A stretch of 28,990 nucleotides of DNA from DATCLS01 sp036563805 (GTDB taxonomy: Bacteria; Actinomycetota; Acidimicrobiia; Acidimicrobiales; VFJN01), in the NCBI GenBank assembly GCA_036563805.1, contig DATCLS010000086.1:1-28990 (forward strand). The letters are read 5' to 3'. The notes under the pieces were generated by a model. It had not been told where the DNA came from. It saw only the letters and a program-made list of their open reading frames with translations, and ran no database searches. Numbering within the stretch: the stretch's first letter is position 1; each line of letters begins with the position of its first letter. This document shows positions 7,442 to 17,261 of this stretch, piece after piece. A program made the translations under genes and the position numbers.

Positions 7442-8766
7442 TCGGGCGCCGCAAGCAGGTCACGGCCGTGGCCGACGCCCCGCCCGCCCACGGCCGCCGG
7501 CTGCTCGAGGTCGAGGACCTGGCCACCCACTTCGTCACGCCCCGGGGCCTGGTCCGGGCCGTCGACGGCGTGTCGTTCAGCCTGGAGCGGGGCAAGACGC
7601 TGGGCCTGGTGGGAGAGTCGGGCTGCGGCAAGTCGGTGCTGTCCCGCTCGATCATGGGCCTGCTGCCCAGCAACGTCGAGCGCCACGGGTCGGTCGAGTT
7701 CGAGGGCCAGCGGCTCGACCAGCTGGGCCCGGCCGAGCTGCGGTCGTTCTGGGGCACGCAGATCGCCATGGTGTTCCAGGACCCGATGACCTCGCTCAAC
7801 CCGGTCATGCGCATCGGGCGCCAGATCACCGAGCCGCTGCGGTTCCACTTCGACATGGACCGCGGCCAGGCCGAGAAGATCGCCCTGTCGCTGCTGGAGT
7901 CGGTCAACATCCCCGAGCCGGCCCGGCGGCTGCGCCAGTACCCGCACGAGCTGTCCGGCGGCATGCGCCAGCGGGTGGTCATCGCCATCGCCTTGGCCTG
8001 CGGGCCGAAGCTGCTGTTCGCGGACGAGCCGACCACCGCGCTCGACGTCACCGTCCAGGCCCAGATCCTCGAGCTGCTGCGCACCCAGCAGCGCGAGCGC
8101 GACATGGCGATGGTGCTCGTGACCCACGACCTCGGCGTCGTGGCCGGCCACACCGACGAGGTGGCGGTCATGTACGCCGGCCAGATCGTGGAGCAGGCGC
8201 CGACCCGCACGCTGTTCTCGTCGATGCGCATGCCCTACACGGCGGCGCTGCTCCAGTCGATCCCGCGGCTGACCAACGCCAGCCACACCCGGCTCAACGT
8301 CATCGCCGGGCGGCCGCCCGACCTGCTCGACCCGCCGCCCGGCTGCCGCTTCGCCCCCCGGTGCCCCTACGCCCAGGACCGGTGCCGGGAGGAGCAGCCG
8401 CCGCTCATCGAGGCCGACGAGCCGGGCCACCTGTACCGGTGCTGGTACCCGGTCGGCACCGACGAGGCCCGCGAGGCGCTGGAGCGCAACCTGGCCGCCC
8501 ACGTGCCCCAGGCCGAGCTGGCCGTGAGCGGCGACATGACCCGGGCCGCCGAGGTCGAGGCCGCGCTGGAGGGGGCGGGCGCGGCCGCCGGCCCGGCGGC
8601 GTACGAGTCCGACGGCTCGGCGGCGGACGGGCCCGACGGGACGCCGGCGGATCAGGCCGACGCCTCGGCGGACGAGTCCGACGGGTCATCCGGCGACACA
8701 GCGGGCGGCACGGAAGCCAGCTCGGGGCCGGACGGCGCCGAGGTCGAGATCGGAGGCAGCGACTGA
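7438..8766 (+). CDS. ABC importer ATPase, DppD/OppD type, with long acidic tail
   Basis: This 442-residue cytoplasmic ATPase energises the importer. Walker A is GESGCGKS at 59-66, Q-loop Gln114, signature LSGGM at 172-176, Walker B LLFADEP at 192-198 and switch His230. The oligopeptide-transporter C-terminal region has cysteines 303, 309, 316 and 335 (GCRFAPRCPYAQDRC). Such cysteines hold an iron-sulfur cluster in some OppD proteins; here that is inference. Residues from about 341 to the end form a roughly 100-residue tail, beginning with a possible helix and becoming Asp/Ser/Gly/Ala-rich and strongly acidic. Family members usually stop near 330-350. I chose GTG 7438 because it overlaps the preceding stop (GTGA) and the frame before it is shadow sequence. 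Confidence 0.92.
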   Translation: MIGRRKQVTAVADAPPAHGRRLLEVEDLATHFVTPRGLVRAVDGVSFSLERGKTLGLVGESGCGKSVLSRSIMGLLPSNVERHGSVEFEGQRLDQLGPAELRSFWGTQIAMVFQDPMTSLNPVMRIGRQITEPLRFHFDMDRGQAEKIALSLLESVNIPEPARRLRQYPHELSGGMRQRVVIAIALACGPKLLFADEPTTALDVTVQAQILELLRTQQRERDMAMVLVTHDLGVVAGHTDEVAVMYAGQIVEQAPTRTLFSSMRMPYTAALLQSIPRLTNASHTRLNVIAGRPPDLLDPPPGCRFAPRCPYAQDRCREEQPPLIEADEPGHLYRCWYPVGTDEAREALERNLAAHVPQAELAVSGDMTRAAEVEAALEGAGAAAGPAAYESDGSAADGPDGTPADQADASADESDGSSGDTAGGTEASSGPDGAEVEIGGSD

Positions 8767-9836
8767 TGGCCGGATCCGGCACCGCCCATCTGCGCCCGGC
8801 GGACGAGGTCCTGCTGCGCATCGAGCACCTCGACGTCGAGTTCCCGGCCGCCGGCGGCCGGCGCGTCTCGGCCGTGTCCGACCTCAGCCTCGACGTCGCC
8901 CCCGGCGAGACGCTGGGCCTGGTGGGGGAGTCGGGGTGCGGCAAGTCGACCACCGCCCGGGCCGTCATGCAGCTCCCGCCGCCGACGCGGGGCTCGGTGA
9001 TCTTCGACGGGCAAAACCTGACCGCCCTCGACGGCGAGCGGCTGCGGATGCTGCGCCCGCAGTTCCAAATCGTGTTCCAGGACCCGATCTCCTCGCTCAA
9101 CCCCCGCCGGCGGGTCGGCGACATCGTGGCGGCGCCGCTCAAGGTGTGGAACCGGGGAACCGAGGCCGAGCGGCGGGCCCGGGTCGACGAGGTGCTGGAG
9201 GCCGTCGGCCTCGACCCGGCGACCGCCCGCGACAAGCGGCCGCACGAGTTCTCGGGCGGCCAGTGCCAGCGGATCTGCATCGCCCGCACGCTCGTCCTCG
9301 ACCCCAAGCTGGTCATCTGCGACGAGCCGGTGTCGGCCCTCGACGTGTCGGTCCAGGCCCAGATCCTCAACCTGCTCGAGGACCTCAAGGACCGCTACGG
9401 ACTCACGCTGGTGTTCATCACCCACGACCTGGCGGTCGTGAAGAACGTGAGCGACCGGGTGGCGGTCATGTACCTCGGCAAGGTGTGCGAGGTGGCGCCG
9501 CCCGACCAGCTCTACGGCCAGCCGGCCCACCCCTACACGGCGGCGCTCATCGAATCGATCCCCGAGCCCGACCCCGCGGCGCCCGCCCGGGCGGCGGCGC
9601 TGAAGGCCGGCGACCTGCCGTCGCCGCTGGACCCGCCGAGCGGCTGCCGGTTCCGCACCCGGTGCCCCCGGGCCCAGGACCGGTGCGCCGCCGAGGAGCC
9701 CGAGGTCCGGGCCGTGGGCGACGGGCAGTTCGTGGCCTGCCACTTCCCGCTGGTCGGGCCGGAGGCGCCCCCGCGGGCCGCCGACGACGGCCACGAGAGC
9801 TCGGTCGCCGTGGCCACCGGGCCGGCGACGGGCTGA
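8766..9836 (+). CDS. ABC importer ATPase, DppF/OppF type
   Basis: This 356-residue cytoplasmic protein is the second ATPase, expected to pair with the 7438 product. Walker A is GESGCGKS at 54-61, the Q-loop lies in IVFQDPISSLNPR, the signature FSGGQCQR is at 162-169 (Cys at a position usually Arg), Walker B is LVICDEP at 182-188 and switch His is 220. The C-terminal oligopeptide-transporter region (GCRFRTRCPRAQDRC, 293-307, plus Cys325) is complete and lacks the long acidic tail of its partner. The ATG at 8766 overlaps the previous TGA by one base (TGATG), so translation is coupled. Confidence 0.93.
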   Translation: MAGSGTAHLRPADEVLLRIEHLDVEFPAAGGRRVSAVSDLSLDVAPGETLGLVGESGCGKSTTARAVMQLPPPTRGSVIFDGQNLTALDGERLRMLRPQFQIVFQDPISSLNPRRRVGDIVAAPLKVWNRGTEAERRARVDEVLEAVGLDPATARDKRPHEFSGGQCQRICIARTLVLDPKLVICDEPVSALDVSVQAQILNLLEDLKDRYGLTLVFITHDLAVVKNVSDRVAVMYLGKVCEVAPPDQLYGQPAHPYTAALIESIPEPDPAAPARAAALKAGDLPSPLDPPSGCRFRTRCPRAQDRCAAEEPEVRAVGDGQFVACHFPLVGPEAPPRAADDGHESSVAVATGPATG

Positions 9837-9845
9837 GGCCGCGAC

Positions 9846-10586
9846 ATGGCGGCGACCGTGCCGACGTCCGGCGGCCCGGACGGCGCGGGCGGCGCCGACG
9901 GACGGGACGACGCGGTCGACGCGGCCGACACCACCGGTGCCGGCCGGCGGGCGGACGCGGCCGGCCGCCGGGGGGAGCGGGCGCCGGGCCACGGCGGGTC
10001 CGGGCTCCCCCAGCGCCGCCACCGCCGGCTCGACCCCGCGACCCGGCGGGCCCAGATCCTGGGCGTGGCCGCCGAGGTCTACCGCGACCGCGATCCGGCC
10101 GAGGTCCGCTTCGACGAGATCGCCGCCGCGGCCGGGGTGTCGCGCTCGCTGGTGTACGCCTACTTCGGGGACCGGGGCGGCCTGATGGCCGCCGTCTACC
10201 TCCACAGCCTCCAGGAGTTCGACGCCCAGCTCTCGGAGCTGCTCGGCGACGTGCCCGTCGACGAGGAGCGGTTCACGACGCTCGTCCGCAGCTACCTGCG
10301 GCTGGTCGAGGCGAACGCCGCCACCTGGCGCCTGTTCGCGGCCGCCGGGGCGCTGAAGCACCCCGAGGTCCAGCGGGCCCGCCGGGCCCGGACGCAGCGC
10401 ATCGCCGAGGTCTGGGGCGGCGACGAGGGCGCGCAGGTGCTGGCCACCGCCCTCGTCGGGCTGCTGGAGGCGGGCGCTACCGAGTGGCTGGCCACCCGGT
10501 CGTGCTCGCTGGACGAGGCCACGACCCTCCTGGCCCAGGCGGCCTGGAACGGCTGGGCCCGCATCCCGGTCGGCCGCCGACGCTGA
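9846..10586 (+). CDS. TetR-family transcriptional regulator
   Basis: This 246-residue protein has a typical TetR DNA-binding domain at about 64-115: ATRRAQILGVAAEVY, then the helix-turn-helix region FDEIAAAAGVSRSLVYAYFGDRGGL at about 89-113. A helical ligand-binding or dimer domain follows. The first 60 residues are an unusual low-complexity Gly/Ala/Asp/Arg extension. A downstream start would remove it, but I see no clear alternative. The gene begins 9 bp after the importer ATPase stop, so it is the last gene of that operon and a candidate local regulator. Its operator and ligand are unknown. It converges with gcvP across a strong hairpin. Confidence 0.85.
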   Translation: MAATVPTSGGPDGAGGADGRDDAVDAADTTGAGRRADAAGRRGERAPGHGGSGLPQRRHRRLDPATRRAQILGVAAEVYRDRDPAEVRFDEIAAAAGVSRSLVYAYFGDRGGLMAAVYLHSLQEFDAQLSELLGDVPVDEERFTTLVRSYLRLVEANAATWRLFAAAGALKHPEVQRARRARTQRIAEVWGGDEGAQVLATALVGLLEAGATEWLATRSCSLDEATTLLAQAAWNGWARIPVGRRR

Positions 10587-10641
10587 CCGAACCGGCCCGT
10601 CCGGACCGTTTGGACCGTCGGGACCCTTGTGGGCGCCGGGG

Positions 10642-10670
10642 CGGCGCCGCCGACCGGCTCGGCGGCGCCG
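10642..10670. terminator. Strong hairpin between convergent tetR and gcvP
   Basis: A perfect 12-bp inverted repeat (10642-10653 with 10659-10670, arm CGGCGCCGCCGA) encloses a 5-nt loop CCGGC. It sits in the 98-bp gap between two convergent stops, where it could end transcription from both sides. No T-run follows on either strand, as is common for high-GC actinobacterial terminators. Confidence 0.6.
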
Positions 10671-10684
10671 GCGGGCCCGGCGCG

Positions 10685-13579
<2,895 letters not shown>

Positions 13580-13659
13580 GGCAGCCTCCGGAAGTGAGTC
13601 GTCCGAGTGGCCCCCGTCTGTCGCCGTGACGCCGTCACGCCTCCAGAGTCGCCTCGCCC

Positions 13660-13757
13660 CCACGGTCCCTGGTGCCTGAGAGGTTCCGGGGTCGTTGCCC
13701 CTTCGGCGCCCGTGCGGCGGCCGGGGCCGCCGACGGATCTCTCCCGCGGGAGGTCGT
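13660..13757 (-). promoter_or_regulatory. Glycine riboswitch (single aptamer)
   Basis: On the minus strand the leader of gcvP shows the conserved blocks of the glycine aptamer in order: GGGAGAGATC (13745-13736), CGCCGAAGGGGCAA (13708-13695) and CCTCTCAGGC (13683-13674). A GC-rich helix lies between the first two. Only one complete aptamer is visible. An ACTCTGGAGG about 30 nt downstream resembles the start of a second unit and may be a remnant (ghost) aptamer. Binding glycine usually turns gcv genes on. A small hairpin (13625-13639) and the ribosome site (13585-13589) follow with no T-run, so control of translation is more likely than intrinsic termination (inference). Confidence 0.92.
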
Positions 13758-13768
13758 CAGCGCGGCTC

Positions 13769-13774
13769 AGGCTA
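13769..13774 (-). promoter_or_regulatory. Putative -10 element for gcvP
   Basis: TAGCCT on the minus strand lies about 12 nt before the first conserved riboswitch helix, placing the transcript start near 13762. The -35 is poor (TTCGGC at 19-nt spacing at best). The same TAGCCT recurs before other genes in the window. Confidence 0.35.
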
Positions 13775-13886
13775 GTGGCGCCATCCCCGCCGCGCCGAAC
13801 CCTCCCACTTAGGATGCTTCCTTAACACACTCCGTAGTGGTCATCCTGGGCCTGTGATCACGACCTGACCCAGCGTGGGAGCTTCC

Positions 13887-14198
13887 GTGTCGCAGACGTC
13901 CCCTCTTCGACCCCCGACACCGCCACCGCCGCCCCCGCCTCCGCCCCCGCCGCCGGCGGGCTCGGATCCGCGCACGAGCCCGTTCCGCGAGCTGGAGGAG
14001 GTGGCCGGCGACCGCCGGACCACGCTCCGGCCCATCCCGCGCCCGGGCGGCACGCCCGGCTGGCCGCCCGAGCAGCCCCCGTTCGGGCTCGACGGGAGCG
14101 GTCGGACCGGCTCGTGGGCCCGGCGCCTCGCCGTGGCCGTGGCCGCCGTCGTGGTCGCCGGCGGGGCGGCCCTGGCCGTCGTCCTCGCTTTGGCCTGA
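13887..14198 (+). CDS. Small proline-rich protein with C-terminal membrane helix
   Basis: I do not recognise a named family. The 103-residue product has a polyproline run (12 consecutive prolines, residues 12-23), a polar Pro/Gly/Arg-rich middle and one hydrophobic segment at 81-103 after WARR. This predicts a tail-anchored or single-pass protein with its N-terminus in the cytoplasm. I chose GTG 13887 because GGGAG lies 5 nt upstream; GTG 13875 is an in-frame alternative. It diverges from gcvP and converges with the exporter operon. The polyproline run would need EF-P for efficient translation (known biology). Coding is supported by frame and membrane segment only, since proline-rich GC sequence can leave frames open by chance. 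Confidence 0.55.
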   Translation: MSQTSPLRPPTPPPPPPPPPPPPAGSDPRTSPFRELEEVAGDRRTTLRPIPRPGGTPGWPPEQPPFGLDGSGRTGSWARRLAVAVAAVVVAGGAALAVVLALA

Positions 14199-14291
14199 GC
14201 CCCGGAGCGACCCGACCCGGACCGCTCGCCGCCGGGCCGCCTGTCCGCCGGCCCCGGGCGGGCCCCGATGGGACGGCCCACTTCGTCGCCG

Positions 14292-14316
14292 CCGGGCCGC
14301 CGCCGCGGCGGCCCGG
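14292..14316. terminator. GC hairpin between convergent genes
   Basis: A perfect 10-bp inverted repeat (CCGGGCCGCC at 14292-14301 with its complement at 14307-14316) has a 5-nt loop. It sits in the 182-bp gap between the proline-rich gene (stop 14198) and the exporter operon (stop 14381). It is a candidate terminator for either direction; no T-run follows. Confidence 0.45.
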
Positions 14317-14354
14317 TCGGGCTCGATGGCGCCGGCCGGACCGGGCTCGGCCGA

Positions 14355-14388
14355 CGGGTCCGGCTATTCGTCGGGTCCGGCTACTCGT
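14355..14388. repeat. Tandem 17-bp repeat spanning a stop codon
   Basis: CGGGTCCGGCTATTCGT (14355-14371) is followed directly by a copy with one change (14372-14388). The second copy contains the TAG stop of the permease gene on the minus strand. The first copy repeats that TAG in its downstream region. Confidence 0.75.
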
Positions 14389-15262
14389 CCCCGCCGGTCG
14401 GGGTCAGCCGGCGCAGCCGGCGGCCGGCGACCGCCAGCGTGACGACGAGGATCAGCGCCAGGCGGGCGACGGCGCCCCAGCCCTGCGGCGTGCCATCGCG
14501 CACCAGCTCGGCGCCGCCGGGCCCGAGCCCGGCGTAGACCTGCTGGGCCTCCCACAGCGGCGACAGCTGGGCGATGCCCGACAGCGAGGCGCCCAGCAGG
14601 CGCTCGCCCAGGAACACGAGGGCCAGCGACCACACGGCCGACCGGCGGACCACGACGCCGATCATGATGAACAGCCCGATGTAGGCGGCCGACCCGGTGG
14701 CGGCGGCCAGCGCCATGGTGGCGGCCGCGGCGCCGGCGTCCGGCACGCCGGCCACCAGGACGGCGACCGTGAGCGCCGGGACGACGGTGAGCAGGGCGAC
14801 CAGCCAGCCGCCGAGCCACCGGCCGACGGCGATCGTGCGCAGCGGGACCGGCGACAGCCAGGTCAGCGGGAACGTGCCGGCGCGGATGTCGGCGCCCATG
14901 ACCGCGTCGCCGACGACCAGGCAGGTGAGCGGCAGGATCAGGCCGAACAGCCCCTGCTCGGCGACGACGCCGAACGCCTCGGCGGTGGACACGCCGGACT
15001 CGGCGTCGATCAGCGGCGTCAGCAGCCCGAGGGCGACGCCCCCCAGGCAGATGGCGACGAGGATCAGCCGCCGGCGGGCCGGCAGACAGCTGCGCAGCGT
15101 GTAGCCGACGACGGCGGCGAACGGCGACGGCAGGCCCCGCCCGCCCGGCGCCGGCGCCGGGGCCACCTGGCTCGGGTCTGCCGGGCTCGGGGCCGGGCCC
15201 GGCCGGGTCCCAGGCCCGGGCGCCCCGGCCGCCGGGGTGGCGTCCTCGGGTCCGGCGCTCAC
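14381..15262 (-). CDS. ABC-2 type transporter permease (second pair)
   Basis: This 293-residue membrane protein starts with a Pro/Ala/Gly-rich cytoplasmic region (about 1-50), followed by about six hydrophobic segments. The first is LILVAICLGGVALGLLTPLI. The ABC-2 coupling region reads GADIRAGTFPLTWLSPVPLRTI, where such permeases carry the D-x-x-x-G-T-hydrophobic-x-x-x-x-x-P pattern. It is the last gene of a four-gene operon. The GTG start at 15262 overlaps the ATPase stop as GTGA. The exported or regulated substrate is unknown. Confidence 0.82.
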   Translation of the reverse strand: MSAGPEDATPAAGAPGPGTRPGPAPSPADPSQVAPAPAPGGRGLPSPFAAVVGYTLRSCLPARRRLILVAICLGGVALGLLTPLIDAESGVSTAEAFGVVAEQGLFGLILPLTCLVVGDAVMGADIRAGTFPLTWLSPVPLRTIAVGRWLGGWLVALLTVVPALTVAVLVAGVPDAGAAAATMALAAATGSAAYIGLFIMIGVVVRRSAVWSLALVFLGERLLGASLSGIAQLSPLWEAQQVYAGLGPGGAELVRDGTPQGWGAVARLALILVVTLAVAGRRLRRLTPTGGDE

Positions 15263-16341
15263 CGCAGCAGCTCCCGGAACACGCTCTCGAGCGAGTCGTC
15301 GAGCGGGCGCACCTCGTGGAGCCGGGCGCCGACGGCGCGGGCGGCACGGGGCAGCACCGCGGCCAGCTCACCGGCCCGGGCCGAGGACACGACGACCGTG
15401 TGGCCGTCGACCGTGACGCCCCGGACGACGTCGTGGCCCATGAGGCCGGCGGCCAGGCGGCGGGCCTCGGGCGTCCGCACGAGCACGGACCGGGGCCGGT
15501 CCGCCAGGGCGTCGCGGATGGCCCGGTGGTCGCCGGCCGCGGCCAGGCGTCCCCGGATGATCACGATCTGGCGGCCGGCCAGCCGCTCGACCTCGTGGAG
15601 GACGTGGGAGCTGACGATGACCGTCCGCCCCTGCCGGCCGAGCGCCTGGAACAGCTCGATGAGGGCCACCCGCTGGACGGGGTCGGCGCCGTTGAGCGGC
15701 TCGTCGAGCACGAGCACGCGCGGCCCGGTCACCAGGGCGGCGGCCACCTTGGCCCGCTGCCGCATGCCCTTGGAGAACCCGCCCACCCGCCGGTCGGCGA
15801 CGTCCAGCAGCCCGACCGTGGCGAGGCACCGGTCGGGCAACGACCGGTCGCTCACCCGGTGGAGGGCGGCCGTGTAGCGCACGAGCTGGCGGGCGGTGAG
15901 CGCGGCCGGGACCGCCTCGTCCTCCGGGACGAGCGAGATGGCGGCCTGCACCGACCGGTCGGTGTGGGGGTCGGCGCCCAACACCCGCACGGTGCCCTCG
16001 TTGGGCCGGAGCAGCCCGGTCATGGCCCGCATGAGCGTGGTCTTGCCGGCGCCGTTCGGCCCCAGCAGGCCGGTCACGCCCGGACCGAACGAGCAGGACA
16101 GCTCGGTGAGCGCCACCTTGTGCCCGAACCACACCGACGCGGACCGGACCTCGACCGTGGCGTCGGGCACGAAGGCGGGGTCGAGCGGCGCCGCCGGCGG
16201 AAAAGGGGGCGCCGCTGAGCCGGGCGCCGGGACCGGACCGGCCGCCGCAGGAACGGAGGGCGGAGCGGCCGCCGGGGGAGCGGGCGGCCCCGGGGGAGGG
16301 GGAGGGACCGGCGGCCCGGCCGGGGTCCCCGCGGCGGTCAC
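15259..16341 (-). CDS. ABC exporter ATPase (second pair) with proline-rich N-terminus
   Basis: This 360-residue cytoplasmic ATPase has Walker A GPNGAGKT at 94-101, signature FSKGMRQR at 189-196, Walker B VLVLDEP at 209-215 and switch His246. A regulatory-type C-terminal part follows and ends FRELLR. Residues 1-60 are almost only Pro, Ala and Gly, which is unusual for an ABC ATPase. The frame seems real because the GTG start at 16341 overlaps the preceding permease stop (GTGA). A later start would lose this coupling. The product pairs with the 14381 permease. Confidence 0.88.
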   Translation of the reverse strand: MTAAGTPAGPPVPPPPPGPPAPPAAAPPSVPAAAGPVPAPGSAAPPFPPAAPLDPAFVPDATVEVRSASVWFGHKVALTELSCSFGPGVTGLLGPNGAGKTTLMRAMTGLLRPNEGTVRVLGADPHTDRSVQAAISLVPEDEAVPAALTARQLVRYTAALHRVSDRSLPDRCLATVGLLDVADRRVGGFSKGMRQRAKVAAALVTGPRVLVLDEPLNGADPVQRVALIELFQALGRQGRTVIVSSHVLHEVERLAGRQIVIIRGRLAAAGDHRAIRDALADRPRSVLVRTPEARRLAAGLMGHDVVRGVTVDGHTVVVSSARAGELAAVLPRAARAVGARLHEVRPLDDSLESVFRELLR

Positions 16342-17261
16342 AGGTCCACCTTCCGGTACCGGTGCTGGAGCAGCGCCAGGCACCCGAGCAGGACGAGCGC
16401 GTAGGCGGACACCGCCAGGACCCCGCCGCCGGCCACGCCGGTCAGGTCGGAGTCGGTGCCGATGTGGCCGAGGAAGATCAGGTCGCGCACGGCCAACGGC
16501 AGCGCCAGCAGGTTCACCACGGCGAGCGGCGTGCCGGGGTCGCCCGCCGCCTCCTGGATGATGTTGGCGACCGTGGAGGTCACGAGGGCGGTGCCGAGCA
16601 ACGCCACCCCACCGACGATCCGTCGGTCGGTCAGCGAGGCCAGCGCCAGCCCGAACGCCGCGTAGTACACGGCCAGCACGGCCACGGCCGCCGGCACCTG
16701 CCACAGCACCTCGGCGTTGTCTGTGAGGTAGTCGAGGGCGCCGTCGCTGACCAGCATCCGGCCCACGAACAGCACGACCTGGGGCAGGAACCCGAAGCCG
16801 AACACGATGAAGGCCAGGGCGCCCAGCTTGGCGTACACGTAGTCACGCCCGGTGAGCGGCCGGGAGAACAGCAGCGGCAGCACCCGGTGGCTGCGGTCGG
16901 GACACAGCATGTCGGGCGCGCTCAGCGCCACGAACAGCAGCAGCGCCGTCGACACGCCGACGTACTCCCGGTAGCTGAGGAACCCGTCGGCCAGGAAGTC
17001 GGCCAGGTCCAGCGGGCGGTCGCGCAGGACCCAGGCGATGCCGACCATCACGACCGCCGGAACGGTGGCGATGGCCAGCAGCGACCAGGGGAACACCTTC
17101 TGCCGCCAGGAGCGCCGCAGCCCCAGGGCCCGGCGCACCGACAGGCGCCACACGGCGAAGGCGGCCTCCCGTCGGCCGCCGCGGGGCCCGGTGTAGGGCC
17201 GGTAGCCCCGGTCGTAGACGGCGCCGGAGGCCCCCGGCAGCGCGGGCGGCAGCAGGCTCAC
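16338..17261 (-). CDS. ABC-2 type transporter permease (first pair)
   Basis: This 307-residue membrane protein begins with a short soluble segment containing YDRGYRPYTGPRGGR, seen in a class of bacterial ABC-2 permeases (family from memory). About six membrane segments follow, among them WSLLAIATVPAVVMVGIAWV. The coupling region has CPDRSHRVLPLLFSRPL followed by TGRDYVYAKL. The GTG start at 17261 overlaps the ATPase stop (GTGA), and its own stop overlaps the next ATPase start in the same way. A longer frame to 17591 would overlap the ATPase gene and is a shadow. Confidence 0.85.
   Translation of the reverse strand: MSLLPPALPGASGAVYDRGYRPYTGPRGGRREAAFAVWRLSVRRALGLRRSWRQKVFPWSLLAIATVPAVVMVGIAWVLRDRPLDLADFLADGFLSYREYVGVSTALLLFVALSAPDMLCPDRSHRVLPLLFSRPLTGRDYVYAKLGALAFIVFGFGFLPQVVLFVGRMLVSDGALDYLTDNAEVLWQVPAAVAVLAVYYAAFGLALASLTDRRIVGGVALLGTALVTSTVANIIQEAAGDPGTPLAVVNLLALPLAVRDLIFLGHIGTDSDLTGVAGGGVLAVSAYALVLLGCLALLQHRYRKVDL

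Noticed and set aside
13841..14281. Minus-strand 146-codon frame opposite the proline-rich gene
   Set aside because: It is a Gly/Arg/Ala-rich shadow with a polyglycine run mirroring the polyproline codons. It has no ribosome site, and the plus frame has a membrane helix.
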